The position numbers and the translations under genes are program-made. The notes beneath the pieces are model-generated. The model did not search any database and was not told the DNA's origin. It saw only the letters and a list, made by a program, of their open reading frames with translations. This document shows positions 1 to 13,889 of a DNA stretch of 64,000 nucleotides, piece by piece (within the stretch, counting starts at the first letter, position 1; each line of letters begins with the position of its first letter). The stretch covers positions 62,001 through 126,000 of the forward strand of contig JADWQD010000001.1 in assembly GCA_016110215.1 (NCBI GenBank). The letters are read 5' to 3'. Origin of the DNA: Capronia americana (lineage: Eukaryota; Ascomycota; Eurotiomycetes; Chaetothyriales; Herpotrichiellaceae).

Positions 1-3000
1 GTAATTGTACGACAGTGTGGGGTCTGGGATTGTCCCAGTCACTGTCAACACGCTCATCGGTCAAAAGAGTGTCAAAGACTGAGGATCTAAGGTAAAAGCA
101 GATTGTTTAATGAGGTCCAAGTACAGGTTGGTAGTTGTGCGGTACGCGTGTTGGTAGTGGAGTAGCCTTTGTCTTGCTGCAAGGTAGTTTTTGTCGGTAG
201 GATCGCTGCAGGTTGGTATTGGTCGAGGTGGTGAGCCAGATGCAAAGAGTAATGTAGTCTTAAAAGACTGTTTGACGGTGTCGAGTGTTCTGCAGTATTG
301 GTGACGAAGCTATTAGGCTGGTATGTGTGACATGAATTGTCGTGGAGGAAGCTTGAGCGCTGAAGTGTGACGAAAGAAGACGGGGAAGAGGGTGATTTGA
401 ATGAAGGTCTAGCTAGCCGATAGATGGGAGTAGGATAAAGTGAAGTTTCGCCCTGTCCTCAGATTTGATCCTGGTTTCTCGTATCGCTAACCCCTCTTAG
501 CGGACAAGTGCTAGAGCATACTATAAATTGAGTCCTCGCAGCACTCAGGTCGCATTTCCGAGCCAATGGTGAAGACGGATAGGGGATCCGGCGGAGAGGG
601 CGTCAGAGTTCGTATGCACAGATGTCCGGGCGCGAGTCGATTGGCCTTCTCCGTTCTAATGGAGGGCAGCAGCCTTACAGGATAAAACGAGGGTTGAAGG
701 AGTATGGGAGGGTGGATTGAGCCGTGTGCAAGGAAGTCCCGAAGCTTTTAAGGCTTGTTTAAGGCTGCTCGAGGATCGTCAAGGGAGCCGGAAGCAAGGA
801 TTCAGGCTAACACCTTGCTTCTGACTCTCTTCTGTGTCCTGGATTCTGAGGCCTGCCGATAGCTCCTAGAGCCTGTGGACAGGCCCACGGCGGAAGTTAC
901 GGGCAAAGAAACAGGCCTCAGACCATCATCTCACCATGGTCGGGAACCCGCTGTCTATTCTCCCGACCCGCAACACGTGGGCCCAGAAGAGAAACCTGGG
1001 ATCTCCCTGGATCTCATGCGAGTACGTACACAATATGAGCGTGCTGCTTCGTCCTGTTCGTCCCAGTTTTGCGAGATGCAGAATCAATACCCAGCTGCGT
1101 CACGGACAGTCGCCATAAGCGTGCACGTTTCATTCGCTTCAGGAATTTTACTCTGGGGTCTGCTGTCTGTCACTCGTGGATCTCATTTGACGTTGACTCA
1201 CCCCAGTTTTTGGAGTCGCCCAAACTCAGCTGAGCCGCGATGCAACCCACCACTCAAATTCACCTGAAAGGCCGTCTACTTGCCTAGATAGGCCTCCGAG
1301 CGACGTCTTGGGCCAATAACTCAGCTGTCATGGCCACTCAGGAACAAAATTTGGGTTCAAATTGCTCGATCGGGACAGTTATTGGTATTCACGTCCCCAA
1401 GTCCCAACACGAATGCCACCTACCACCTACAGTACAACGGTCTCATTCGTCCCAGTCACCTTCATAATTTTCATTCCAACATCTTTTCAACCTCACTCGA
1501 TGCCACGTACTCAACGAGCGTTGTGGCATGATGTATGAAACGACGATTACTGGTTCAGACCTTGCTCAGGAGTGAGACGGACGGACTCCTGCGATGCAAT
1601 GCAATGATTAACCTCGCATCTCTCCTCACCTCTCATGGTGTTTAGTTGCCAACTTTTCTGTCCTTCGAAGAGCGGGAAACGAAGCCTAAGGCCCAGGTCG
1701 AAGATCTTCGCGGCACAGAAAGTGTTAGTATGTTGAATTAGCACAGCGTCGGTGGAGCATCAAGCGATCCGTTCGAAGAGGATCAAACATCAAGCCTTTT
1801 GTCATGCTGCTCTTGCAATAATTGGATCAAAGGTACGTCACGGCGTTTCAGTTGTTCTCCAATTCGGCCCGGCTGTTCCAACACTCTTACCTACTCGTAC
1901 ACAGTACGAGTACCTTCCGAGGCAACAGATCCACAAATCCGCCTACGCTACGATATGCCCCGGTAGTTCGTTTGGAGGACGTCATCTAACCTCCGGGCAA
2001 CCATACACCGAGCCATATACAGTAGGAACAATGGTCCTCCCTCACTGGCTCGTCGAAGGCAGGAGTTCCACGAACATGCCATAATAACACTCCACGTTCC
2101 TGATCATCCGGCAGGTCGTCAGGGAAAGCCCCATGTTCCTTCGCTGATATGACTTTCCCGCATCCACCTTTTGGACTGCTCGGAAAGAAAGTGACGTGCC
2201 TCGCCAAAGATCGAGATTACGCAGTATCTACCGTCCCCTGAGCAGGGAGATCTCGGGAGTCCGAATATCACACAAAGCCGCTCCTCAATCCGTCATCTGC
2301 TCGATCACGGATCTTCTCTTGCCTACTCAGTAGTTGAACTAATTCAAGAATGCAACCTGCTCGTTGGAGCCGGGCAGCATAATTTCAACCGGCACCTCTG
2401 ATCAAATCCAACCGCGCTTGCGACCTACATACTCAGCTCACGAAATCTTTTGGTACGGGTCAGATTCAGCTCTCTGTCTGCACTTGCGGAGTGGCACGAC
2501 GCCTTTCGGCAACGACTGGCCTCTGTACTCGTCTCCCGCGGGGAATGACTGTCACTTTGTTATAAGAATATGCACTTTTCGAGTACCTGGTGACGATGGA
2601 GGAGTCTGTCCTTGAAGAAGTACCTTGTCACTGCTGGCCATCCTTGTTGACTGAACTTGGCTCTCCCGGTGGGCATCTGACAGGCTCGGCCGCAATTGAC
2701 ACGCTCACCATCCTTAAGAGGTTGACTTACCCATGAGTCGTCGGGTATCACAATTCTTGCATGTCTGACACATGCATAACTCAAATATTGCTTGACAGGA
2801 TTGCGAACTGTTGGCATTGATATTGGGTTGACAAGTGTTCAAACAACATGATTCTTCTCACCAAATTGGACGTATCAAGGTCTACCTCATCATCCTTTGG
2901 GTGGATACGTCGAAGAAGTGCTCCTTCTCTTTGAAAGTTGTCTGGGCGTCACCGGTCTGTCATTCGTAGTACGAGGAGGCGTGTCAGTCAGGTCCCATTG

Positions 3001-5121
3001 CAGCGACGGCAGCCAACAGCAGGTTCTTGACAATTGTACTCAACGACCAAGTCTCAGAAGTTGGCAGTTGTGGATTCGGAGTCACAGCTTTGAAAAGCTG
3101 TCAGCACAATCTTAGGATATACACCTTCTCCTGAGATCCGCTATCCCTTCCGTCACCGCAACTTCAAATGCTAGGACAAACGATGCGAGAGACATCGTCG
3201 CATGAACGAGCCAATATCACTGCGCCAAAGCCACCTGTCAGGTCAATGTATCAGGTCAGCTGGGTATCAGGCACAGCGTGTTTTAAACCTTCCGACGATG
3301 AACAAAGCGCTGATCGAATGGTCTTCACTTCGCCTTCAGCTGAACCGACACGTACCAGAACATGCGGATTGAAGTGGCAAACAATTGGTGTCGGAGACCG
3401 GTACCTGTAACAAGGGCGCAAGTGTTTCCAATAAGGAACAATCGAAGCTTACTCGGTAGTTGGCGAATAGAACAGATTTGAGACGTAGCATGCAGTGCCA
3501 GCGCATCACCCGAGGTGCGTGGGGCTGGTGCAGGGGGTGTACAATAGTGGCACGGTCGGTGAGTCTCTAAATCGAACACATGGCGGAATGATCTTCGGGG
3601 TCGAGATCGTTTAACATCTGAAAACCTCGTCTGTGATCCAGTAAGCTTCATCCGAGGGCTCGACGTGGCCATCTCTGAGAGCTCCATGGGAGGACAGGCG
3701 AAAATGGTCATGTTCTGCAGCATGTCGCCAGCACCACTCACACGTTGGGAAAAGGATCCATTGCGCCGTGATAGGTATTCCGGACATTTTCTGCTGGCAA
3801 TTGTCAGGGGTTCTATTTCCCTCAAGTGACTCCAATACCGGTGTACCACTGTCGCGTCGCCAGTGGCGCGCCTATGCCCAGGTGACATTCGCCGCCTTTT
3901 CAGCCACTGCTAAAGTACCGATGAGAGGCTGAAAGACGATCAGTCAAGCTGGAAAGGCGAGGTCGTACCATTTCATTTGCTGTTCGCCTGTACCACTCAC
4001 GACCGGCTGCTGAAGTGTCGCCACATCTGCTGCAAATCCGGGGACGAGGCCGTGCCCTGTTGGCCTCTTGCGCAACCGCCGGCGTGTCGAGCGAAAGTCT
4101 AAGGACAGCCGGGCCGGAGCGCATCTTTGAGCTCGTAGAAGCATGTTGAGGGGCAGCGAGTGGCTCGACAGGTCGCTGGAGCTTCTGTCAAGGAGCACTG
4201 CTTAGCCTTGACTAATGCATGCATTCGCTGGCAACGTCGCCAGGGCCTGCAAGTCATCCATCATACCGCTGCGCTGTGTTGTACTGCGAATTGGTGTGCG
4301 TTGTTCTTTGGTTCTTCTAGTCCTGTCGCTGGTCCCCGATCAGACAGACCCCAAAAGTCTGTCTGGTCCATATACGCGCTGTGATGAAAATGTGTTGCGG
4401 CGTCCATAGCCTTGCGGATCTCTGTGTTCCAGATTTCAATCGCAGGTGACTGAGAATTCGAGTTTCATAGTGCCCGCATTGGGCACTTCCACAAGCGAGA
4501 GAAACTCCCCCGCATTACTGGCCTGCAGCAGTGACTATTGAACTTGGCCGTGGTCACTCTGCGGTACGTGCACCTGTGCTTGTACAATTGAAAGTCGGAG
4601 GCAGCCTCCTCAACGCAAGCACCATCAGAAATTCGAGAAAGCGCGACTCGGAACTCGAGTCTTCCTCTGCCGCGACGCCTGATCGCTGAAGCTAGAATCA
4701 CATCACATCACACGCTGGGTTGCGAGTCACAGGGTGATCCTCGACTCAGTCCCGAGCGAGGACGTACCGCACCCACTCGCCCCGACGCCTCACTCGCCTC
4801 GCATTGCGAGGATCCCTCACTTTGCCGCGCCTGGTCTCGCCACAGTTCGAGCTCCTCTGCTGCTCCTGCGATCTTTGGCTTGAGCCGTCTGCGGTAATGG
4901 AATTGGGCAGCGTATGACAGGACTACCTGGGGTTTCCGGTGCTGAGGAAGGTCAAGCTCAAGATCAGGGTCAAGGTCGGGCCCAGCGCGTTCAAGGTCGG
5001 TCACCAAGTCTCTTCTGTCCAATGCCAACTTTCTTCCATTTTTCTCACCGTGGCAACGATAGATTCCTTTGCTGGACCATCCCAACCGACCGATGACAAT
5101 GCTCAAGACCATGCCGAACCT
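1..5121. other. Long stretch without a supportable gene
   Basis: Only short, overlapping open frames occur on both strands. None shows a recognisable domain, and none can be linked into a longer frame by plausible splice sites. The largest, on the minus strand near 3325-3888, has the Cys-, Arg- and Ser-rich composition of random frames. The last few hundred bases must hold the promoter and leader of the gene starting at 5122. No tRNA, repeat or transposon-like protein was seen. Confidence 0.5.
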
Positions 5122-8100
5122 ATGTCTAGACCCGAATTTCCAGAACCCAGATCTACGGGTTCTCCTCCGCTCAGGAGCTCCGCACGGGCAGCTCCCGCCC
5201 ACTATGCCTCGCGAACGAGTCGTTTCGAGGAGCAGCACAAGAATATACCGATGTTGAAGGTGACTGCGAGAGCCGCTCGCAAATTCCGCCAGGAGGAGGC
5301 CGAAGAGTCAGATGCGGAAAAGCCTACGCTCGGTGTTTCCAACCGCGAGCTCCCTTTTGCACATATGCGGATTCACTTCGAGGATTTCGCGCGACAGCTC
5401 CGTTTGCACCGGCACCATGAACACCGGAAACGAATGCTCTACCATCAAAGGGATCGGCTTAGGAACGCAATCGCACTCTCCGCTCGCTTGCAGCGCGTCG
5501 GATCCTGGGTACACGATGGCCTCGTGCAGATATCTCAGCAGTCTGATCCGGGCGGCTTCACACGGGTTCATCAGCATATGCAAGATCTGGTCAGTCTGTG
5601 CCAGGTGCAATGGCACCATGAGGTCCATGCCCTTGATGCGAGTCTTACTTCGAAAACCTCAAGCAAAGAGCCATTCTTTGCTAAACTCTCCAAATCTTCT
5701 CGAGAAGATTGTCTCGAATTACTACATACTCTACGGTGTAATCCCCGCTTTTTGGTGGAAAGGTTCAAGGCAATGAACCCGGACCAAGTCAAGGGCCTCT
5801 CTACTTCACCCAAGTTCAAAAATCTTCCCGAATCGGTTTTGGTATCCTTGTCGGAGAATCGCAGTCGAGAGTCGCAGCGCAGGCGCCCGAGATCCTTTCT
5901 TAGGGAATATGAAGACGACGCGCAACTAACAAGAAGTAAGGCCTATTCCAAGGAGCTCGAAGACTACGCTTCATCGTTCGAGAGATCAAATCCCTTGTCA
6001 TTCCTTATCCACAACGTTTATGCATCTTCGAATGACATTGAAAGCCACGAGAGCCAACTTCGACTGTCAACATGGTCTACGATTTGCGCGAGCTTGTTTA
6101 CAGAGTCTTCGCCAGCCTTTGAAGCCATAATTGGCGACGTTTTGTCTGCATTTGCACATTTGCATGGTTGGCAAATCAAAGAGCGTCTACAAATGTTCTT
6201 GATGGGAAGCCTACAACGCGGTGCATTTCTATACAATTCCGTCGAACCTTCGGTCAGCAAAGGCCGAACTGATATGAGCATCTTCGACTCATTCTATAGT
6301 ACGCCTCAAGCACAAGCATTCTTCGACACAGAGGTCAAGGAGCTGTTCCAGATCCTGGGGTCGGGCGAGGGAGGCATCCCAAGAGGTGCTTTACGCCTCG
6401 GACGTGCGATTGTTGGGAAGTTGCCCACCTTGCAGAGCCAGAGCGATTTCCGTGGCCATTTCTTCTTCAGATGGTTCTTACAGGACTTCCTTCGTATTGC
6501 AATGTCGTTCCCGGAGGTAGGAATTCAAGTACTCGTGTTCTTATTCAGCTAACAGTGGACAGGATGAAAACATGCTCCTTCAATTTCACATCAGCACTCG
6601 TGCTAGATTCCACCTCCTTCATAAATTGTGGGAGCACGCCAATGCTCGTGCTACAGACAGCGTCAGCTCCATGTAACATTTCTCCCTCAGCAACGTATTA
6701 TCTTCCCGCTAATTTTCTTCTCAGGCCTACCCAGCGAGTCGATGAAGACGTTCGGCTTTCCGTTACCTATAACATCGGCCAGATGTCTGCTGACCGCTCT
6801 ATTAATCCCTACCAGGCTGGCAATTCCCCGTCTACTTCTCTCGGGGGTTTCCAGTCGCCATACATCTCAATCTGCGCAGCCGACATCGCTCACCTCCTCG
6901 AAAAGTTGAGGCCACAAGCTATCCAGACCTCCAGCCCATTTGACCAGTTTTTAAGCTCTTCTCAGGAAACATTCAACTCGCAATACTCACGAGCTACCAC
7001 GAAGTTCGACAGGCTGTGTAGACGCATACTCGATTTCATTGAGCCTGGCCACTCCTCTAAGAATGTTCACCCTTGTCAAGAAAGTTGGGCTCTACTATTG
7101 ATATCGCAGGAGGGAAATCTGTCGGTTGCAACAACGGGTCTGCCTAGTGATATACCGAACGCCGGGGATGGTTTAGGTGGTCTTGACCCTGCCCAAGCCG
7201 CCGCGCTTCGTCTAGCAGATGGCTCAACGTCACTACCCTCCCAAAGGAGCGTGCCTCAAGCATTAACCGGGAAAGCAAACGGTCTTGGTCTCTCGGAGAT
7301 GTTCGCCGAAGAGTCCAAGACCTCCCACATTCAGACGGACAGCCTCACGTCTATGTACTGGCACAATGCGCTGAACTACTTGCGCACTCATTATCCGTTG
7401 ACAGTGCTGACAGGTGACGATACTAAAGTCCTAGGCCCACTCATTCAGAGACTCAATGGACGCCAAATTCTGCTCGCAGATGAATGCCTGCAGCTGGAAC
7501 AAGAAGTGGCCGATCTGGAAGCCTGTTACGCCTCTGCGAGAACAGCCCTAGCTATAGCCTCCGGTTGGCTTGATAAGCTCCGGGTCAAACTCTGGTACGC
7601 GATGTTTGTGATCAGCTCTGATGCCTACGACAACGCTCGCAATATCACAGTCGCACTGAATAACATGGCGATACTTGCTAGACCAGGAGCTGTGCCCAGG
7701 CAGGCCTATGGAGTGTCACAGGAGCCATCCCGACCGGGAAGTTCTGTAACCTCAGCATCTTCTATCTTTGACCAGCCAAGGATTGACACTGAGACAATCA
7801 TGAAAGCACCCGCGGAGTATGGTGGTCCTAGGAAGCTCTCAGATGCCCAGATCGAGAAGACAAAGAAATGGCTCGAGCGCAACAACGTGGAGAATTTCTG
7901 TCGAGGAGAAGAGAGAATTCATCGGTTCTGCATGGAGGTCAAGCTTCTGATCCGGAAGCTCGTCGGAGACACCATTGCTGCCAGCCCTGTACTGTGGTCG
8001 AGCGAACTTTTCGCGAGGGAAAAGAGTCAGTACGACATCCATGCGGGACTCTTTGGTGGCACGAGCACGAGACCGCCCAGTGTGATGAGCGAACCACTTT

Positions 8101-9590
8101 CGTCAACTTCTTTCCCCATGCGTCCGGCATTTGCAGGTTCGAGGGCATCGATATTCGGAGGCTCAAGCAGGCTTGGAAGGGATGGTTTGGGCAGCGACAT
8201 TTCCTCCTACATCAGTTCGCCAGGGCGCGCTACCACGTCGACAACCCTGGAAAGTGCCAGCATCTGGTCACGCGGGCAGTCTAATTCCCGGTCTGTCACT
8301 TCAGTTTCACAACATTCCAGACCTGCTTCAACATTTGAAGGTAGTAATCTGAATCGATCAGTCGATCGCAGTCAAGAGAAAGCCAGTTTCTTGGAGACTC
8401 TGCGACAGGATTTGAGCTCTTTGTTGCTCTCTGACTTAGCTTGCCCCGTGTGGAGTTGTGGAAGCGAAAGCGACGCTTGGATGGACGCGATCTGCCAGAC
8501 CCCAAGTATCATGGAACGGCTGCATCAGCGCTCTGCATTGGCTCGCTTACTGCCGCCAGCGAACGAGACAGTAGCGTCTACAGGATCGAACTCAAAAGTC
8601 CCAAGGAAATCCAAACAGCGAAGTCGCAGTGCTGCACCTGATCGATCTTCCTCGGATGAGCATGATTGCAGCCCTGAGCTTGATTCGGTGGAAAGGGAGC
8701 TAGTCGGTGGCGTTGGACGAGCCGGAGTTGATGACTTCCCTTATCGAAGTGCGTTCAACGACATTCTCTGTCGCGTCCGAGATCATACGGATCCCGTTCT
8801 GAAGCTCAGGGCTATCCGCGATTTCAAGCTTTTATCCCAGGAATTCCAACAAAATCGAAGGGTCGGATCTCACACATCTCTTGTGAAACCCATAGGTGCT
8901 GCGGGTGCCGAAGACGGCACACGACGTCGAAGCCTCGACCCGAGTACGTTGTCAGCGAATCTACGCCGAAAACAGTGCCAAAAGAAATCTGAGGGATCAG
9001 TTGCCACGACCACGGAATATGATGAGAACTTCATAGTTCAGTCACTCAAGGACCTCCTCCATGCTTTGCGACCCAAAACTCTCTTCCGGGACCTGCAATA
9101 CATTGCGGCATTTGCATCGTCTGACAACCTGGATGACCCGGAACTGGGCCAGGCATTCCTTCACATGGGACTGGCAGCGTTGGCATGGAAGGATGAGGTC
9201 TGTCGAGGCATGGTGGACGTCGCAGATCGCATCGTTGCTAGCGATTCAATCAAACGAAATGTATCGAGCGCCAAGAAGAGAGAGCCATCTGTCCTCAAAG
9301 CGATGGAGTACTGGATTGTTGGGGCTCGAGAGGGCAATGCTATCGCGCAAAGAGAGCTTGCGAGCCTCTATCTAACCCACCCAGATGTGCCACCGATCGT
9401 CAGTCTGCCCCTGACTCTATCTTCGGATATTTTCAAAAGCGAAATGATGTGGGAGGGGGAAGGAGAATTTCGGCGCAATAGTCAAGCACTCTGTCTTGCC
9501 CTGCACTGGATGCAAGAAGCGGCAAAGAATGGAGACGTAGTGGCACAGACGAAACTGAAGGAGCGAGAGGCCGGCCGTTCAATTCGATGA
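5122..9590 (+). CDS. Large fungal protein with Sel1-like C-terminus, function unknown
   Basis: Predicted exons are 5122-6516, 6563-6672 and 6725-9590, giving 1456 residues. Both introns are short (46 and 52 bp) with CTAAC and CTAAT branch sites, and the frame is kept across both. The N-terminal ~550 residues look helical and include an aromatic-rich block around residues 450-500 that spans the first intron. A long Ser/Pro-rich region without obvious folds follows. The last ~130 residues carry Sel1/TPR-like repeats, recognisable by a motif with A-MEYWI-GA--GNA-AQ and a later LALHWM-EAAKNGD. Sel1 repeats usually serve as protein-binding scaffolds. An in-frame ATG at 4939 exists, but the sequence after it is not protein-like, so 5122 (MSRPEF) is preferred. 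I do not recognise the family with certainty; a cell-cycle or signalling scaffold is a guess. Confidence 0.7.
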
Positions 9591-11526
9591 AGACCACTGT
9601 TATTATTATCACGATTCTCCATGGATGGTAAGCCAGGGACTTGTCCGTCTGTTTTTTGGGTGGCTTGTCTGTCTTTGGTGGGTTCAGGAAGCTTTGACTG
9701 GATTGCCGGGAGTCAGGGAGTTTTGTTTCGATTTGGGGCATCGGGTTTCAACGGGTTGCAAGCTGAAGTGATTTTGATGATACACGTGTACTTGTGCAAT
9801 GGGTGGCAGATTGTTATTTGATGATGATACCTCCCTCGAAAGAATGTGGATCGGTCCGAATCAGATGCAGGGGATTGGATCAGATCAGTGCTGGCGGAAC
9901 AACGGGAGGCATCTGTGACAGCTTTGACACCTTATCTTTCCTGGTGGACGGACGGCTTGATTGACAGGACTGACTGCCATGTGTGAGGAAGTTACTCGCT
10001 GGGTGCTGCATGCGAGTGTTGGGTAGAAACACATTATCTCCAGATCCAGACGCCGCAGAATGCTAGTCCTGGCTAGTCGCGAACTTCCATGTACCTCCGT
10101 ACCGTGTGGGGTAGTGATAGGCTCCTTACATGCATGGAGGAGGCGCTCGAGCTGTTCAGTCCTTTGCACTCTCCCAATCAAGTCAAAGCCCAATCTGGCC
10201 AATGCCCGCACGACGCCTCGCAGTCTAGCAGTGCAGAAGATCAGGTGCCACTGCATGCCCGCATGGGCCAATCATTCGGAGACCATGGGAAGCACAGAGA
10301 TACGGCCACAGGTCAGCTGTGCCAGGCACACTGCAGCGGACGAAGGCCGGGGGAGGATCAACGGGAGCACAGCATCAAGACAGCATAGAGTAATGAGGAG
10401 CGGCAACTATACACGATGTGACCCGTGGAGCTAGCTGTTCTGCATGGAGAGCCTGCCACCACAATTCGCACTCGGAGCTGAATAGAGCCTAGTGAGGAGT
10501 TGAAGACGCTATAGGGACACCTTGCGCTGGCATGAGATAATAACTCTTGGACTATCACACTAGAGTGCAGGATGCAGTTCGGCCTTCCTGCTGGGAGAGT
10601 TCGTCACTGTCCACTAGCGGGAGAGCAGGTGTTCCCATCCGCACAAGGAACGAACCGCAGAGTCAATCTCGGACACAAAAGCAAAAAGAAAAGCCCAGTT
10701 GCAGAATTTTACCTGTGAGATGCAGCTCGGGCACGCTTCAAGGCTGGAAGAAGCCCGGCCTCATTGGTATTGGGTGATTGGAGAAAGCGAACAGCAGCCA
10801 GAATGCATGATGATTCAGTTTGCCGGTCGGCAAATCCAGACGTGGCTATGACGTTGCGTTCCAGCTGGCTCAGAGTCGGAAGCGTGACGTGCTGATGACA
10901 GCCCTGCCTGCACGTTCTTCTGTGTCTTCGGCCGCAAAGTCCGTGTCATTTGAAGCGCCTTTTTCCGCGCATGCTCGCCTCCGTTGACTGCAGCAGCCCT
11001 CATCATCTGCTCACATGTCCCTCGCACATGCTCTTGATTTCATTCACCAAGCACTTGACCTCGCTCAGATGCAACTGCGACCATCTGTCTCGTATATACA
11101 TGATCATCGCCCCGTCGCCTCGTCGCACATATCGCACACCACCTGCACCTAACATCCCACACGGAGTCCTTCTCCAATTCTACGAATTGGTGTCTCTCTC
11201 TCAACCCAATCACCTCAGCCCAGACGACGCCCAATCTCCAGTTTAATCGTACCCACCGCTGCGTCTTGTCATCCCCAAGAGGAAACACTTCTGTGTATCA
11301 TCTCTTCACGCTGTCGAGGTCGATTGTCGCTTATTCGCCTGCCTGGAATCCGCCTGACTCAGTGCCGACCGAGACTCAACCTTGGAACCTCCTTCGATCC
11401 TATCCTGGCTTCGTAACCACACCCTCCAACACTAACTTCTCCTCCAACATTGTACCCAAGCCGAACCCGGCTACAATATCGATCACGACCTGAACCGTCA
11501 CCAAGCACCACACAAAACCCATCAAA
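9591..11526. other. Intergenic region, 3' end and inhibitor-2 leader
   Basis: No credible gene is seen. Two overlapping plus-strand frames near 10060-10434 lack recognisable features. The last ~300 bases before 11527 are C- and T-rich on the plus strand, as is common in fungal promoters and leaders. Confidence 0.5.
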
Positions 11527-12545
11527 ATGCCAGTCGAAGTCCGACAATCACCTCCGCCTTTGCACCACCCAAACTCAGGCAACATCCGACCAAAGGGTGA
11601 TCCCCTCCCAGTAACTACCCTCACAGTCAAACATGTGCTAACCAAACAATCTCCAGGTATCTTGAAGAACCCTTCCTTCTCATCTGCGAGTGGCAGGCCT
11701 GGATCGCCGGAGAAAGACCACTTCCAAATCCCACCCGCAACCCCGCTCGACCCAAAGGAAGAAAGAGAACTAGTGCTGCAGAACACGCTTCAAAATGCCG
11801 GTCACCGGCGCTCATCCTCGACCGCCAGAAGAGCCTCTGCGTCTCGCCGACACTCATCCGCTTTAGCCGCAAACCAAGGAGAGGACGATCCAGAAAAGAT
11901 ACGTCTGAAGTGGGACGAAGCGAACCTGTACCTCGCGGAGCAGGAATCGGGCGGACGCATGAAGATCACCGAGCCAAAGACTCCCTACCAGTACGGTGAC
12001 ACAATGATGGAAGATGACGACGAAGAGGACGTGGCTATCGACCCTCGCTTTGTCAATGTCGATGAAGTCGAAATGGCCAAGGCACCCAAAACAAACAAGA
12101 AACATCGCGAGTCGGAGATCCCGGGTTTGGAGCTGGGTGAACCGGAAGAGGAATTGTCCCCCGGCAGTCTGGCTCAGGACGACAGGATTACTCGTGGACC
12201 AAGCAATAGCTTGTCTAGAGAGTCGAGTAAAGAGAAGCATGTTAGTGTCAGTGACGGAAGTGACGCCGATGGGATCAAGGAGCCCGAGGGTATGCCTTCA
12301 AATGAGGAGCAAGAGGCGCATCGCCAGTTTGAGGAGAGGAGAAAGCGGCATTACGAGATGAAGGATATCAAAAGTTTGCTTGGGTGAGTTTGTAGCCCTG
12401 ACTCTATTGACCCCGTCCTTGGGATTGCTGATGTTCGATTCGCAGACACCCTGAAGAGCTCGAAATGGAAGACGACGACAACACACCCGTCCCAGCTGCC
12501 CTGCCGAAAGATTTGCCTGAGCGATCAATCAATGGCACTCGTTAG
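11527..12545 (+). CDS. GLC8: Protein phosphatase inhibitor 2 (Glc8/IPP-2 family)
   Basis: Exons are 11527-12383 and 12446-12545, with a 62-bp intron bearing a GCTGAT branch site. The product is 318 residues. This family binds and modulates type 1 protein phosphatase (PP1/Glc7). Seen in the sequence are the N-terminal GILKN motif (residues ~44-48), the KWDEANL segment (~125), the KITEPKTPY block around residue 145 whose Thr is the regulatory phosphosite in the family, and the C-terminal helix FEERRKRHYEMKDIKSLLG that contacts the phosphatase. The helix is split from the acidic tail by the intron. The order of motifs matches yeast Glc8 and animal inhibitor-2. The middle is rich in Ser and acidic residues and likely disordered. 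The gene converges with the checkpoint gene to its right. Confidence 0.92.
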
Positions 12546-13889
12546 GGTTCCAATTGCCATCCCTAGTGCACTCGTTCCACACTCTTGCCCTCTTGATTCC
12601 GCAGTCAGACCAGTCGCCTCTCAGATTGAACACAGCTGAACAAATGCATCACTCCACATCCTCTGGATCAGAGTATAGAAAGGCAGAGGCAACAGACCTC
12701 AGGCACAGTCACACACATGGCATTGGCATCAGCCGACAAAAAAGGGAGTATTCAGTTGACGAGGTGTGGATCCAAAAATGCCAGGCGACCATTTTGTCAT
12801 ATGATTTCTGACGGACATCAGCACTCATGAAGTCTCAAACACATGACCGGGTGTTGAAGGTACGGATAGGGATCTCATTTTCTTTGTCCCTTTGAAGCAT
12901 GGATGATTCATGAACGCATCGCATTATACTCAGCATCCGTCGCTTGACAACGGCAGCTTGAGCACGGCCACACAGCATTAAAAAAACATTGAGATCATTT
13001 CAAAACAAACACCATTCCCTTCCCTTCCCAGCGCAGGACTTTCTGGTCTTCCTCCCTATACTTGACCTGTTGATCCAATTGGTTGCAAGTCCTAGTTGTC
13101 CCCAACTTTCCGCGATAACCACCGCACAATAACGCATGTCGACAAACAAACCCGAAGTATTGTACATCCAGGAACCATGCTGCGACATGCTCTACATAAT
13201 CCAAAGCCCAGAACAAAAGCAGCCAGGAAGGAACTCGATAACTGTAACCGTACGTTGTGCCCGTCCGTCGAGCCGCCGCCGCCGCCGAACCATAACGACC
13301 GACCTCGCGAAGCTTTCCCTTCTCTTCATGAGAATCAGTACCGCATGGCTTGATTATGCACAGTAGGGCTCTTCCGAGTAAACACAGTCATTCGTCCATT
13401 CTCACCTGGCGGGGCACCGCGTCTGTACATAGTACAATGAAGATTTCCTCCTCCGTGTGTAGGGGGCATATAATATACGGACGCACGAGATGGTAGCTCA
13501 GATTCCACTGGAGCTTTGCGCGCATACACCAATTTGTTTGTAGAGCCCAGCCCAGCTCTGGCCTTCTGGACGGCACGTATTCAAGCAGAAGACTCCGGGT
13601 GAACTAGACAGATGAGATGGTATCGAGATTCGAAGCTATGATACGAGGTAGAATATTTGAACTTTACCTCTTTTATAATATTGATCACGAGTCACCGTGG
13701 CTGTCCACGCGCTCCTCGTTCTGTCCAACAGCTATACACTCGTTGGACTGGGCAGTTAACATCCAAACGGTACCTCGCAGCCGAAACAGTGCTGGACGTC
13801 CTGAAGTCTGTTTTTTGGCTGCTGTCGCTGTTTCGCCACCAAACGCTAAATATGCCATGCCGCATCCAGCCCGGCCTGGAGATCATGGA
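12546..13889. other. Convergent intergenic region
   Basis: The 3' ends of the inhibitor-2 gene (+) and the Rad9-like gene (-) face each other across about 1.3 kb. Only short frames occur, none with family features. A plus-strand frame running from 13617 into 14294 lies mostly antisense to the Rad9-like BRCT region and is treated as a shadow. Confidence 0.5.

Noticed and set aside
3325..3888. 187-codon minus-strand open frame
   Set aside because: Random-like composition, no domain, no supporting splice context, and overlapping equal-length frames on both strands.
10060..10434. Overlapping plus-strand frames of 99-124 codons
   Set aside because: Two phases are open at once and neither resembles a protein family.
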